The notes below the pieces were generated by a model that saw only the letters and a list, made by a program, of their open reading frames with translations, did not search any database and was not told the DNA's origin. The translations under genes were made by a program, and so were the position numbers. DNA of 64,000 nt from Porphyromonas cangingivalis (lineage in GTDB: Bacteria; Bacteroidota; Bacteroidia; Bacteroidales; Porphyromonadaceae), in contig NZ_LR134506.1 in assembly GCF_900638305.1 (NCBI RefSeq), forward strand, positions 1,364,001-1,428,000, written 5' to 3'. This document shows positions 35,253-44,421 of the stretch, piece by piece (the stretch's first letter is position 1; each line of letters opens with the position of its first letter).

Positions 35253-36650
35253 ATGAACATCTCATTTGTAGAGAAGAACGACAATTTCGCTCGTATCGAG
35301 CTCAAGCTCACAAAACAAGACTATCAAGAAGCAGTCGAAAAAGGACTCAAGAAGATACGCCGCAATGCCAGCATCCCCGGCTTCCGTAAGGGCGCTGTAC
35401 CTGCGGGCATGGTTAAGAAAATGTATGGCGATAGCGTGAAGATCGAGGAGGTGCAAAACCTTGTTTCTGAGAAGCTGTACAACTTCATCGTTGAAGAGAA
35501 GCTCAAGACCATCGGACAGACCATCGCCACTCCCGGCACTGAAACGGTAGACATCGTGAAGGCTGAGGACATGACCTTCACATTCGATCAGGCCCTCATC
35601 CCTGAGATCACAGACATCCTCGGCAAGGGCGACCACTTCACTTACTACAAGGCTACAGCAAGCGAGCAGATGATCGAAGACTCACTCCAACAGTCTCTCG
35701 AAAATGCAGGCGAACGCGTCGAAGCGGATGTTGTATCTGCCGAAGATGTCGTACGTGGTTCGATCGCCGAACTCGATGGCGACCTACCTAAGGAAGGTGG
35801 TATCCGTAGAGAAAATGGAGCGTTCATTCTTCCGGCTTACATCAAGAACGAAGAAGAGCGTGCCAAGTTTGTCGGGGCTCCTCGCAACAGCGTGGTCATC
35901 TTCTCTCCATTCAAGGCTTACGAAGGTCAAGAATCTGAGATCGCCTCTCTCCTCGGCATCGAGAAAAACCAAGTAGCTGCCCTCGAAGGTGTAGACTTCA
36001 GCTTCGAGATCAATACCATCAACCACCACCAGAAGGCTGAGATGAACCAAGAATTCTTCGACAAGGTCTTTGGCGAAGGTGAAGTGAAGAGCGAAACAGA
36101 AGCTCGTGCCAAGATCAAGGAATTCCTCGAAACACGCACCGAAGCTGACTCCAACTTCAAGCTCCTCAGCGATGTCAAGGAATACATCAGAGCAAACAAG
36201 ATCGCAAACATCAACCTCCACGAAGATACCATCAAGGCTTGGTGGACAAGTACCGATGCCGTCAAGGAGCAGTCCGAGGAGCAAATCAATGAGATCTTCC
36301 CACGCCTCATCGAAGATCTTAAGGTGGATCTATACATGGAAGCCCTTGTGGAGAAGTACGAAGTGAAGGTCGAAGCTCATGAGGTAGAAGAGTTCGCAAA
36401 GGAAATGACACGTATGCAGTTCCGCCAATACGGCATGAGCAATATGCCTGAAGACCTCATCGACCAGTACACCAAGAATATGCTCAAGGATGCGAACACT
36501 TACACTCGCATCAGAGAGTCTATCAAGGAGCAAAAGGTAGTTGTGAAGCTCAAGGATGATGTTACTCTTGATGAACAGACAATGACATTCGAGGAGTTCA
36601 ACTCAATGCTTAATCCCATACCCGAAGCGGAAACAGAAGCTGCAGAGTAA
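35253..36650 (+). CDS. tig: Trigger factor (ribosome-associated chaperone)
   Basis: 465 residues, close to the usual trigger factor length. The N-terminal ribosome-binding domain carries the signature SIPGFRKGAVPAGMVKKMYG at about 41-60 (GFRKG loop), followed by the divergent Bacteroidetes peptidyl-prolyl-isomerase-like middle region (about 150-250) and a long helical C-terminal chaperone domain (about 260-445) rich in Glu and Lys. It helps nascent chains fold at the ribosome exit. It is monocistronic: full promoter at 35160 and strong terminator at 36704. Confidence 0.93.
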   Translation: MNISFVEKNDNFARIELKLTKQDYQEAVEKGLKKIRRNASIPGFRKGAVPAGMVKKMYGDSVKIEEVQNLVSEKLYNFIVEEKLKTIGQTIATPGTETVDIVKAEDMTFTFDQALIPEITDILGKGDHFTYYKATASEQMIEDSLQQSLENAGERVEADVVSAEDVVRGSIAELDGDLPKEGGIRRENGAFILPAYIKNEEERAKFVGAPRNSVVIFSPFKAYEGQESEIASLLGIEKNQVAALEGVDFSFEINTINHHQKAEMNQEFFDKVFGEGEVKSETEARAKIKEFLETRTEADSNFKLLSDVKEYIRANKIANINLHEDTIKAWWTSTDAVKEQSEEQINEIFPRLIEDLKVDLYMEALVEKYEVKVEAHEVEEFAKEMTRMQFRQYGMSNMPEDLIDQYTKNMLKDANTYTRIRESIKEQKVVVKLKDDVTLDEQTMTFEEFNSMLNPIPEAETEAAE

Positions 36651-36703
36651 GAACCACACAGCATAGGGACGCATAGAGCACCCCATGACTGAAGAAAACG
36701 ATA

Positions 36704-36747
36704 GAGAGGCTGTGTCGAAGAGTTGTTTTTCGACACAGCCTCTTTTT
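36704..36747 (+). terminator. Rho-independent terminator of tig
   Basis: AGAGGCTGTGTCGAA pairs with TTCGACACAGCCTCT and runs into TTTTT. It has the GGCTGTGTC core seen in other terminators here. Confidence 0.85.
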
Positions 36748-36895
36748 ATGTCTTGAAAAAAGAAAAAGGAGACTCAAAACCAAAACACTTCACCTCCAGC
36801 CCTTCATCTCAATCGCCGTCAAGCAAAGGAAAGGCTTTGAAAATTTTGTCGTAAATTGCGGTGTATTTATGCACCCATTCAGGCCCCAATATATT

Positions 36896-37474
36896 ATGAT
36901 GATAAGACTACTCACACTGTTTTTGTCACTCTTTTGCTCAGCCGCATTGTATGGGCAGACACCGGCACAGAAGAAGCTGATCGAAGAGGTCAACAAGCAT
37001 TATGAAGCGACAAGGCGGCTCGTCACAGAGATCGACAAGGAGAGAGAACACCCAGAGCCGATCGACATCGATGGCAGACGATATGATGTCTTCATCCTTG
37101 ACGACATAAGTCTATCACACCTCCATGGACCTTATCCCAAACTCAATGTGCGCCTTTACTTCGAGCTCTTGGGAGAGGAGAGCAAATCCCCCTACAAGTT
37201 TCTCATGGCCACGGTATCGAAAAAGGACGTACCCATGCATTCTCTATACCAAGAGTATCTTTTCGTGAACGGAGAGCTCTGTTTTGCTTATGATCACGAG
37301 GATTGTTGTGGAGAGACCTTGAAATACTATAAGAGCAAGGAGGACGAATATATCTATTCCGAAGATCCCGACGAAGAAATCAGTCCGGAAAGCATAGACT
37401 CCTTCAACCAAAATGCACGAAAACTCTCCAAGCTATTCGGAGCCATGGTGGGTATGTCAGAATTTGGAATCTAA
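36896..37474 (+). CDS. Secreted protein of unknown function
   Basis: 192 residues from the ATG at 36896. A signal peptide is clear (MIRLLTLFLSLFCSAALYGQ). The nine residues available upstream (from 36869) would spoil the signal peptide, so the later start is preferred. The mature part begins with a helical segment (EEVNKHYEATRRLVTEIDKE), then strands (YDVFILDD, LNVRLYFELLG), a short CC pair (HEDCCGETLKYYKSKED) and an acidic tail. I do not recognise the family. It lies 12 bp before the leucine-rich-repeat lipoprotein gene, probably cotranscribed. Confidence 0.75.
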   Translation: MMIRLLTLFLSLFCSAALYGQTPAQKKLIEEVNKHYEATRRLVTEIDKEREHPEPIDIDGRRYDVFILDDISLSHLHGPYPKLNVRLYFELLGEESKSPYKFLMATVSKKDVPMHSLYQEYLFVNGELCFAYDHEDCCGETLKYYKSKEDEYIYSEDPDEEISPESIDSFNQNARKLSKLFGAMVGMSEFGI

Positions 37475-37486
37475 CGACAGACAGAC

Positions 37487-38491
37487 ATGAAGAAGTACTT
37501 ATCGGCCCTCGGTGCTTTTGTCCTTACAAGCATCACGGCATGCACTCAGAAACCTCACGAAAGTATCACCATCCAGACTTCCAGATCCGATGGCTCTGTG
37601 CTCTTCTTGGGCATAGACTCAGAAGACCGAAATCAGATATGGATCGACCTCAACGCGAACGACACGAAGGATGAGGGTGAAGAGTTGATAACGTTCTACA
37701 ACGGTACTACCAACGCTGCAGAAGGCAAAGAGAATGAGAAGGCCTTAGGCAAATATGTCGTGGCGGCACAGAAAATCACCATCCACGGTCCGGTGACAAC
37801 ATTTGTATGCACAAGTGCAGGGATTACGGAGGTCGATCTCTCTAAGGCACTCTCGTTACGGTCTCTCGTCTGCCAGTACAACCAGATCAAGAGTCTTGAT
37901 CTGAGTGCGAACACTCGACTGGACACACTTGACTGCGAAGGGAACTGGCTCTCCGACATCGATCTCACCCCTATCCATGGCCTAACGTTCCTCAATATCT
38001 CCTACAACAAGTTCAAAAACCTTGATCTCACCTACAACACCAAACTATTGACCCTGCAATGTAGCGAAACCGGCCTGACAGAATTAGATCTGAGCAAAAA
38101 CAAGGCACTCACTACCCTCACCGTAATAGGCAACGAATTGACCCGACTTGATCTCAGCCACAATCCGGCTCTCACAAAGCTCATCTGTATGAGAGAAAAG
38201 ATACAGTCTCTGGATCTGAGGGCCAATAAAACTCTGAACTATCTTCGCTGTGATGGCTGTCCGCTAACGAGTCTCGAGTTTTCTCCTGAAGCACCCATTT
38301 CATACCTATTCATCCCCGACAATACCTTGGGACAGGAAGCCTTGAATAAACTCTTCGGCTTACTGTCCTATAACCCCGGTATCCTTTGCATCGAAGGTAA
38401 TCCCGGAGCAAACACGGCAGACCGCACCATCATCATCTCCAAAGGTTGGGCAGAACTCACCAAGGAGGAATTTGCGTTCTCAGAGCTCTGA
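37487..38491 (+). CDS. Leucine-rich-repeat surface lipoprotein
   Basis: 334 residues. Signal peptide and lipobox ITAC (C19). After a beta-rich region (about 25-105) come seven and a half leucine-rich repeats of exactly 21 residues (about 110-270), each like LTELDLSKNKALTTLTVIGN, with a Cys or Asn at the end of many units. The pattern resembles internalin-like LRR proteins known from Porphyromonas, which take part in adhesion or biofilm. The C-terminus (about 280-334) is a capping segment with no sorting domain, so lipid anchoring is the expected attachment. It pairs with the upstream secreted protein gene. Confidence 0.85.
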   Translation: MKKYLSALGAFVLTSITACTQKPHESITIQTSRSDGSVLFLGIDSEDRNQIWIDLNANDTKDEGEELITFYNGTTNAAEGKENEKALGKYVVAAQKITIHGPVTTFVCTSAGITEVDLSKALSLRSLVCQYNQIKSLDLSANTRLDTLDCEGNWLSDIDLTPIHGLTFLNISYNKFKNLDLTYNTKLLTLQCSETGLTELDLSKNKALTTLTVIGNELTRLDLSHNPALTKLICMREKIQSLDLRANKTLNYLRCDGCPLTSLEFSPEAPISYLFIPDNTLGQEALNKLFGLLSYNPGILCIEGNPGANTADRTIIISKGWAELTKEEFAFSEL

Positions 38492-38536
38492 TATCCGGGT
38501 TCATCAAAAAAACAGATTGATCTCATAACGCAAAAA

Positions 38537-38571
38537 AGAGGGCAGCACCCCAAACCGGGATACTGCCCTCT
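38537..38571. terminator. Terminator between the LRR lipoprotein gene and ridA
   Basis: AGAGGGCAG pairs with CTGCCCTCT around a 17-nt loop. An A-run at 38532-38537 gives a T tail on the minus strand, so it serves ridA and probably the convergent gene. Confidence 0.6.
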
Positions 38572-38592
38572 CTCGTGATTTAATCCTGAAGA

Positions 38593-38973
38593 TTACTTGC
38601 AAGCGATCACTTCGATCTCCACAAGACCATTCTTTGGGAGGGTCTTCACTGCCACTGCACTGCGGGCAGGAAATGGAGCTGTGAAGTACTTGCCATAGAT
38701 CTCATTTACCTTGGCGAAGTCGCCCATGTCTGCAAGGAAAACGGTAGCCTTGATGACATCACCGAAGTCGAGCCCTGCTTCTGTAAGAAGAGCCTTGATG
38801 TTTGCAAATACTTGTTCGCACTGTGCTTCAACACAAGTATCCGAAACGAAGTTACCGGTTTTAGGGTCGATCCCGAGCTGTCCTGAGAAGAAGTACATGT
38901 TACCGGCCTTGACGCCTTGTGAGTATGGGCCGATCGCTGCAGGAGCATTTGAAGTGTTGATGATTTCTTTCAT
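38593..38973 (-). CDS. ridA: RidA-family reactive intermediate deaminase
   Basis: 126-residue RidA/YjgF protein, the usual length, which hydrolyses reactive enamine/imine intermediates made by PLP enzymes. Typical signatures are APAAIGPYSQGVKAG at the N-terminus, FFSGQLGIDPKTG, and PARSAVAVKTLPKNGLVEIE with the substrate-binding Arg. It is the last gene of the minus-strand block that begins with dnaN, 63 bp after rlmB, and is followed by a terminator. Confidence 0.95.
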   Translation of the reverse strand: MKEIINTSNAPAAIGPYSQGVKAGNMYFFSGQLGIDPKTGNFVSDTCVEAQCEQVFANIKALLTEAGLDFGDVIKATVFLADMGDFAKVNEIYGKYFTAPFPARSAVAVKTLPKNGLVEIEVIACK

Positions 38974-39036
38974 AATGATGATTGTTTTTATTTGGGATGA
39001 AAAACTATTGTTGGTTGTTGTGAACTTCAGGGAAGA

Positions 39037-39774
39037 TTAATCTCTGCGTTGCTTGACCGCCTCATAAATGAGGACTCCGGCCGCAACAGAGACATTGAGT
39101 GAGCCTATATCACCGAACAAAGGGATACGTACGAGTTCGTCACATTTGGTGAGCGAAGCTGGCGAAAGCCCTGTGTCTTCGGCCCCAAGGACAAGAGCCA
39201 AAGGCCCTTTGTAATTGCCGTCATAGTGAAGCCCCGATGCTTTCTCTGTCGCCCCGACGAGACGCACGCCCGAATCCTTGAGATACCCTATGGCACCTTC
39301 GATGGAGCGTTCGCGACAGACTGCGATACGAGAGAGTGCTCCGGCAGAAGTCTTGATGGCATCACCCGTAACTGAAACCGAATTTTGCTCAAATACGACG
39401 ATGGCATCTACACCTGTACACTCACAAGTTCGGGCTATGGCTCCGAAGTTACGCACATCCGTGATGCCATCAAGGATTACGATGAAAGGATCTCTCCCCG
39501 CTTCGTAGAGCGCAGGGATGACCTGATCAAGGTGATAATAAGTCGTAGCAGCCTTGTAGGCTATGACTCCTTGATGATTTTTACGAGTGAGTCTGTTGAG
39601 CTTTTCGACCGGCACACGACGGATAGGGACGCGACGAGTACCGAGGGCTGTCGTCAGTTCGTTCATCAGTGCGCTGTTGGACTCACGTTTGAGGAAGATC
39701 TTATCGATCTCTTCGCCGGCTTCGAGAGCTTCGATGACTGCTCGTATGCCGAATATCATTTCGTTATCTTTCAT
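39037..39774 (-). CDS. rlmB: 23S rRNA 2'-O-ribose methyltransferase, RlmB-like (SpoU family)
   Basis: 245-residue SPOUT methyltransferase. An N-terminal RNA-binding L30e-like domain (FGIRAVIEALEAGEEIDKIFL) is followed by the knotted catalytic domain with motif 1 LDGITDVRNFGAIARTCECTG, motif 2 LVLGAEDTGLSP and motif 3 IPLFGDIGSLNVSVAAGVLIYE. These match RlmB/TrmH enzymes that methylate ribose in rRNA using SAM. It lies 12 bp downstream of recN, consistent with cotranscription. Confidence 0.9.
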   Translation of the reverse strand: MKDNEMIFGIRAVIEALEAGEEIDKIFLKRESNSALMNELTTALGTRRVPIRRVPVEKLNRLTRKNHQGVIAYKAATTYYHLDQVIPALYEAGRDPFIVILDGITDVRNFGAIARTCECTGVDAIVVFEQNSVSVTGDAIKTSAGALSRIAVCRERSIEGAIGYLKDSGVRLVGATEKASGLHYDGNYKGPLALVLGAEDTGLSPASLTKCDELVRIPLFGDIGSLNVSVAAGVLIYEAVKQRRD

Positions 39775-39786
39775 ATCTTTTGATCT

Positions 39787-41457
39787 TTATCTTTTGTTGT
39801 TGAGGAGTAGCGCACGTGCATTTTGTATCGCAGCCTCAGTGACATGGGCTCCGGAGAGCATCCCGGCAAGTTCGGTCACTCGATCTTCTCCCACGCACTC
39901 CTCAATCGTTGTCACAAAGGTAGTATCTTCTTCTCGTTTGGACACTACGTATTGGTGATCGGCAAGTGCTGCGATCTGCGGAAGATGAGTGATGGTAATG
40001 ACTTGAAGGTTACGGCTCAGCGTCTGCATCACCTTACCGAGCTTCCCGGCGACTTCTCCGCTGACACCGGTATCTATCTCATCAAAGATCACCGTGGGCA
40101 GGACAGCACGGGCAGCAAGTATGGTCTTCAAGGCCAGCATGAAGCGAGAGATCTCTCCCCCCGAAGCAATCTCCCTTATCGGGCGAAGTGATGTCTGTTT
40201 GTTGGTGGCAAAGAGGAAAGAGATTTTGTCTGCACCGTTATAGGAGAGAGACTCCGCGGGTGTCAGTTCGATGGCAAATGTAGCTCCGGAGATACCCAGT
40301 TCCTTGATGAGGTGCTCGAGTTCAGGCAAAAGAGTCTCTGAGACACTCAGCCTTTTTTGAGTTAATTTATCAGCAAGAGTCTTTGCTTTCTTGAAGGCCA
40401 AGGAGACTTCTTTTTCAAGACGAAGGATATGATCATCCGCATCGTCTATGCCTTGGAGCTGTGTCTCGTAGTCGTCACGAAGAGTGATGAGTTCGGAAGT
40501 GGATTTGAGATTGTGCTTGAAGAGCAACGACTGGAGCAGATCCGCTCTTTGTTCGAGCAACTCTACCTCACTGTGATCTATCGAAAGACTCTCGACGGCA
40601 TCCGCTCCCAAAGCGGTAAGGTCGGAAAGTTCGATACGGATGGCTTCCAGGCGTTCGGCCATCTCTGCCGCTTGAGTATAACTGTCTGTGATCTTGCCGA
40701 GCTTCTTAGCCACCATCGCAATCTCATCGAGAGGGGCCTCCATGCTGCCACGGTCGGCAAGTCCGACGAGAGTAGAAAGTGCCTCCGTGATGTCTTGAGC
40801 ATTGTGCACCAGAGCCAGACGCTCCTCGATCTCTTCGATCTCATTGGGGTGGATCTTGGCTTCGTCCAACTGCTGATACTGAAACTGAATATAGTCTATG
40901 TCTTTGCGTTGTTTCTCAATACGTTCACGCTCCTCTTCGAGCTTCCTCTGTGCACTTTTATACTCCGAGTAAGCCCCCTTATACTCTTCCAAAAGTCCGG
41001 CCGTACCCGCCAATGTGTCGACGACACCCATTTGATAGGCAGGCTCTCCGATGAGCATATTGTGATGTTGCGAATGGATATCGATAAGATGTCCTCCCAC
41101 CTCTTTCATTAAGTTGGTGGTGACGGGGGTATCATTGATGAATGCACGACTCTTCCCTCCTGATGTGATCTCTCTACGGAGGGTACATACTTCACCGAAG
41201 TCCAGATCATTGTCATCAAAGAGCACCTTTAGAGCCTCCTTATTTTCGACCGAGCACACAACCTCTATAATCGCTTTGGCTGCGCCCTCACGCACAGCAC
41301 GACTATCTGCACGATTACCTGAGACAAGCCCGATGGCACCAATGAGGATGGACTTACCGGCCCCGGTCTCACCCGTAATGGACGAAAATCCAGGGCGGAG
41401 ATCGAGAGATAATTCATCAATGAGCACAAAATCCTTTATATGTATATGCTGTATCAT
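39787..41457 (-). CDS. recN: DNA repair protein RecN
   Basis: 556-residue SMC-like repair ATPase acting in double-strand-break repair. Walker A GETGAGKSIL is at 29-38. Long coiled coils flank the centre (KSAQRKLEEERERIEKQRKD; ILRLEKEVSLAFKKAKTLAD). The C-terminal ABC signature IASGGEISRFMLALKTIL and Walker B TVIFDEIDTGVSG are intact. The length is standard. It overlaps the DUF4835 gene by 4 bp (ATGA), implying translational coupling. Confidence 0.96.
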   Translation of the reverse strand: MIQHIHIKDFVLIDELSLDLRPGFSSITGETGAGKSILIGAIGLVSGNRADSRAVREGAAKAIIEVVCSVENKEALKVLFDDNDLDFGEVCTLRREITSGGKSRAFINDTPVTTNLMKEVGGHLIDIHSQHHNMLIGEPAYQMGVVDTLAGTAGLLEEYKGAYSEYKSAQRKLEEERERIEKQRKDIDYIQFQYQQLDEAKIHPNEIEEIEERLALVHNAQDITEALSTLVGLADRGSMEAPLDEIAMVAKKLGKITDSYTQAAEMAERLEAIRIELSDLTALGADAVESLSIDHSEVELLEQRADLLQSLLFKHNLKSTSELITLRDDYETQLQGIDDADDHILRLEKEVSLAFKKAKTLADKLTQKRLSVSETLLPELEHLIKELGISGATFAIELTPAESLSYNGADKISFLFATNKQTSLRPIREIASGGEISRFMLALKTILAARAVLPTVIFDEIDTGVSGEVAGKLGKVMQTLSRNLQVITITHLPQIAALADHQYVVSKREEDTTFVTTIEECVGEDRVTELAGMLSGAHVTEAAIQNARALLLNNKR

Positions 41458-42362
41458 CTGTTTGTGAGTTGATGAGAAGGGAAAAGCTCTGATAGCCGCA
41501 AAGTCAATGCCCTATTTTGGGGTGAAGGCTTGCTGTCCAAAAGAGAATGGATCTCCGACAACTTTGTATCCGCGAAGAGGGTCAGAAGTGGATGAGCAGG
41601 CTCCTCACTCTTGATCTCCTCAAACAAATCCAAAGTAGACGACAAAGCATCCGAAAAAGCCTCCGAAGACTTATACTGTCGATCCAGCCCAAGCCTATGA
41701 TAGATATAATACCCTTCGCGAAAAAGGGCTACAGACTTCTCCCTCAAACGAGGCAACAACACTTCCGGCACTATGCCTCTGTCTGCGATCTCGTTGGAGG
41801 TCCCGAAGTCATAGAAGTCCGAAGTATGCGCTGACAAGTAAGAAACAAAAGGTGTGCCACCTTCATCTCCAAAACTATCATAGTACAGCCACGATCCGAC
41901 AAGAAGATAATAGTAGATCCGTCTGAAAAAAGCATCTTCAGGGACGCCGACCCTCTGCCCGAGAGAAGGCTCATAGGGAGAGAAGTCAAATGTCAGCCCT
42001 CTTTCACCCACTTGCATCACGATACTTCGTGCTTGTTGCCCATACACCGGGCGAAGGATACGCACCCTCAAGTCTCCGGTGTATCTGTCACCACTTACGG
42101 CACTGATGAGGAGAGAGAGCTCGCAGTCTATCGGAAGTTTGGGTGCGGCACATGACACCTCCGGAGCGAAAGCAAATACCAGATCCGTCAGCCGTTGCTC
42201 GATCTTATCAAAATATCTCGATGATTGTTCGTCGACGGTAGACGAACTTACTCGGACACGGGGCGAAAAAAACTGCGCAAGGCACTCTCCTTGTTGCCAA
42301 CAAAGGAAAAGCACAAGGAGCAATACCCGACACCCTATACGTTTATCACCCCAAGAGATCAT
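41454..42362 (-). CDS. DUF4835 family protein (PorD-like)
   Basis: 302 residues from the ATG at 42362. This start gives a good signal peptide (CRVLLLVLFLCWQQGECLAQ) and overlaps coaBC by only 17 bp; the longer frame from 42485 would put 41 basic residues in front and overlap coaBC by 140 bp. The body is soluble and periplasmic, with family motifs GERGLTFDFSPYEPSLGQRV and YYYLLVGSWLYYDSFGDEGG. Members have been linked to the type IX secretion system under the name PorD; I hold that as tentative. The order coaBC-DUF4835-recN is usual in Bacteroidales. Confidence 0.85.
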   Translation of the reverse strand: MISWGDKRIGCRVLLLVLFLCWQQGECLAQFFSPRVRVSSSTVDEQSSRYFDKIEQRLTDLVFAFAPEVSCAAPKLPIDCELSLLISAVSGDRYTGDLRVRILRPVYGQQARSIVMQVGERGLTFDFSPYEPSLGQRVGVPEDAFFRRIYYYLLVGSWLYYDSFGDEGGTPFVSYLSAHTSDFYDFGTSNEIADRGIVPEVLLPRLREKSVALFREGYYIYHRLGLDRQYKSSEAFSDALSSTLDLFEEIKSEEPAHPLLTLFADTKLSEIHSLLDSKPSPQNRALTLRLSELFPSHQLTNR

Positions 42363-43557
42363 GAGCAAGGACTGAAGCAAGGATATCCTGTGCCACCTCA
42401 CGCTTCGACTTGAGAGGGAAGTCCTCCACCCCACCTTTGGCAGAGAAGATAGAGACTTTATTCGTCTCTGTACCGAAGCCGGCACCTTTGTCTGCGAGAC
42501 TGTTGAGGACGATCATGTCAAGCCCCTTGCGATTCATTTTTGCCTGCACCTGCTCGGGAGTCGTCCCCGTCTCCAAGGCAAAGCCCACGAGACGCTGGTG
42601 CGACTGTTTTACTTGCCCCAATGATGCCGCAATGTCGGGATTAGGTTCAAGAGCCAACGTCATTGCCCCCACCTCTTCACGCTTTATCTTTGAGTCCTCC
42701 ATCTTGACAGGGCGATAATCTGCCACGGCTGCACAAAGGATACCTAGATCATAATCATCCTTACGACTGAGACACGCCTCGTACATTTCCAAAGCACTCT
42801 CCACACGAATGATATCTATACCTTTGCCTTTGGGTAAGTCGTGCACCGGTCCGGTGATGAAGACCACTTGGGCACCCGCCTCTGCACACACCTCGGCAAG
42901 AGCCAACCCCATCTTACCTGTCGAATAGTTACCGACAAAACGCACAGGATCGATCTTCTCATACGTAGGTCCTGAGGTCATGAGCACCTTCTTGCCCGAG
43001 AGAGGTTTCTGTTCACTAAAGAATGCCTCCAGTGCCGCCACAATCTCTTCCGGCTCTGCCATACGCCCCTTACCGACAAGATGCGAAGCCAGTTCGCCCT
43101 CGCCGGGCTCGATGACACGTACCCCATGACGCTGAAGCACAGCCAACGACTCGTGGGTCGAAGGGTGAGCAAACATATCCAAATCCATTGCAGGAGCCAC
43201 AAAGACCTGTGCACGGCTGGAGAGGTAGGTTGTGATGAGCATATTGTCCGCTATGCCGTGAGCCATCTTGCCCAATGTCGCTGCCGTAGCAGGAGCGATG
43301 AGCATGGCATCCGCCCACAGACCGAGATCGACATGACTGTTCCATGATCCCGAACGCTCATTGAAAAATTCGCTGATGACATCCTTCCCCGTGAGTGTAG
43401 AAAGGGTCAGAGGGGCGATGAACTCCTTCGCTGCCGGCGTCATCACCACCTGCACACGCGCCCCACCCTTGATGAGGAGGCGAGCAAGTACCGCAGCCTT
43501 GTACGCCGCAATACTACCGGAGATGCCGAGTACTATATTTTTATCCTTTAGAGACAT
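42346..43557 (-). CDS. coaBC: Bifunctional phosphopantothenoylcysteine decarboxylase / phosphopantothenate-cysteine ligase
   Basis: 403 residues catalysing two steps of coenzyme A synthesis. The N-terminal FMN-dependent decarboxylase (about 1-185) begins with the GISGSIAAYKA flavin loop, has the active-site H75 in NSHVDL and the PAMDLDM substrate motif. The C-terminal CTP-dependent ligase (about 190-403) shows TSGPTYEKIDPVRFVGNYSTGKMG, LCAAVADYRP and a KIKRE motif. Length is normal. It sits between the exonuclease gene and the DUF4835 gene. Confidence 0.96.
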   Translation of the reverse strand: MSLKDKNIVLGISGSIAAYKAAVLARLLIKGGARVQVVMTPAAKEFIAPLTLSTLTGKDVISEFFNERSGSWNSHVDLGLWADAMLIAPATAATLGKMAHGIADNMLITTYLSSRAQVFVAPAMDLDMFAHPSTHESLAVLQRHGVRVIEPGEGELASHLVGKGRMAEPEEIVAALEAFFSEQKPLSGKKVLMTSGPTYEKIDPVRFVGNYSTGKMGLALAEVCAEAGAQVVFITGPVHDLPKGKGIDIIRVESALEMYEACLSRKDDYDLGILCAAVADYRPVKMEDSKIKREEVGAMTLALEPNPDIAASLGQVKQSHQRLVGFALETGTTPEQVQAKMNRKGLDMIVLNSLADKGAGFGTETNKVSIFSAKGGVEDFPLKSKREVAQDILASVLAHDLLG

Positions 43558-43605
43558 AATGTTTTGTTAGAAGTCTTAAGAGAATCACACGCACCGAAAT
43601 CCGTA

Positions 43606-44412
43606 TCAACGTCTCTTCTGATCCATGCGGATCTTGATCTTCATGAACTCCCTCTGAGTATCACGAGCGAAGTCGCTCCTCATGATCCAATCGTAATAAG
43701 TAGGCTCCATGCGAAGTACCTCCTCCGCGAGCTTACCCTTATGCTTACCGAAGTTGATCACCTCTCTCCCCTGCTCGTCATAGATCAATCGCCCTGCGAA
43801 GTCCACAATCTTGTGGTACGAGGTGTACTCATCAAGGGCGGTAACGTCATTGGGCAGATCTTCATAACGTCCGAGTTGTCCCCGAAGGACCTCGTAGGTC
43901 GCACGGGTATCGGCCGCAGCAGTATGAGCATTCGTCAGATCCTTGTCGCAGTAGAACTTATACGCTGCCGACAGGGTGCGTTGCTCTCTCTTGTGGAAGA
44001 TGACCTGCACATCGATGATCTTACGACTCTTGAAGTCCACAGGCACATCGGCACGTAAAAACTCCTCCACAAGCATGGGGACATCAAACTTATTGCAATT
44101 GTATCCCCCGATGTCACACCCCTCCATGAAGCCGGCTATCTCTCTTGCCACCTCTGCAAACTTGGGAGCATCTGCCACCTTCTCATCCGTGATGCCATGG
44201 ACCTCACTGCTCGACTCGGGGATATGCATCTCCGGATGGATAAGTGAGTAGAATTCCTCCTCACTCCCATCGGGTAGGACCTTAAGCATCGAGATCTCCA
44301 CAATCCTATCCTTGACAGCATCGACACCTGTTGTCTCCAGGTCAAAGAATACGATCGGACGTTGGAGGTTCAATAACGGTCCTCCACTACCATTCATACT
44401 ACTTTCCATCAC
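43606..44412 (-). CDS. DnaQ-like 3'-5' exonuclease
   Basis: 268-residue DEDDh exonuclease. ExoI motif FFDLETTG at about 23-30, ExoII GYNCNKFDVPMLV, and ExoIII HTAAADTRATYEVL holding the catalytic His and Asp. After the nuclease (about 20-190) a C-terminal segment INFGKHKGKLAEEVLRMEPTYYDWIMRSDF resembles the DUF3820/exonuclease X tail. It could act as a proofreading or repair exonuclease. It lies 9 bp after dnaN, suggesting joint expression with the clamp. Confidence 0.92.
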   Translation of the reverse strand: MMESSMNGSGGPLLNLQRPIVFFDLETTGVDAVKDRIVEISMLKVLPDGSEEEFYSLIHPEMHIPESSSEVHGITDEKVADAPKFAEVAREIAGFMEGCDIGGYNCNKFDVPMLVEEFLRADVPVDFKSRKIIDVQVIFHKREQRTLSAAYKFYCDKDLTNAHTAAADTRATYEVLRGQLGRYEDLPNDVTALDEYTSYHKIVDFAGRLIYDEQGREVINFGKHKGKLAEEVLRMEPTYYDWIMRSDFARDTQREFMKIKIRMDQKRR

Positions 44413-44421
44413 CCACGAAGT

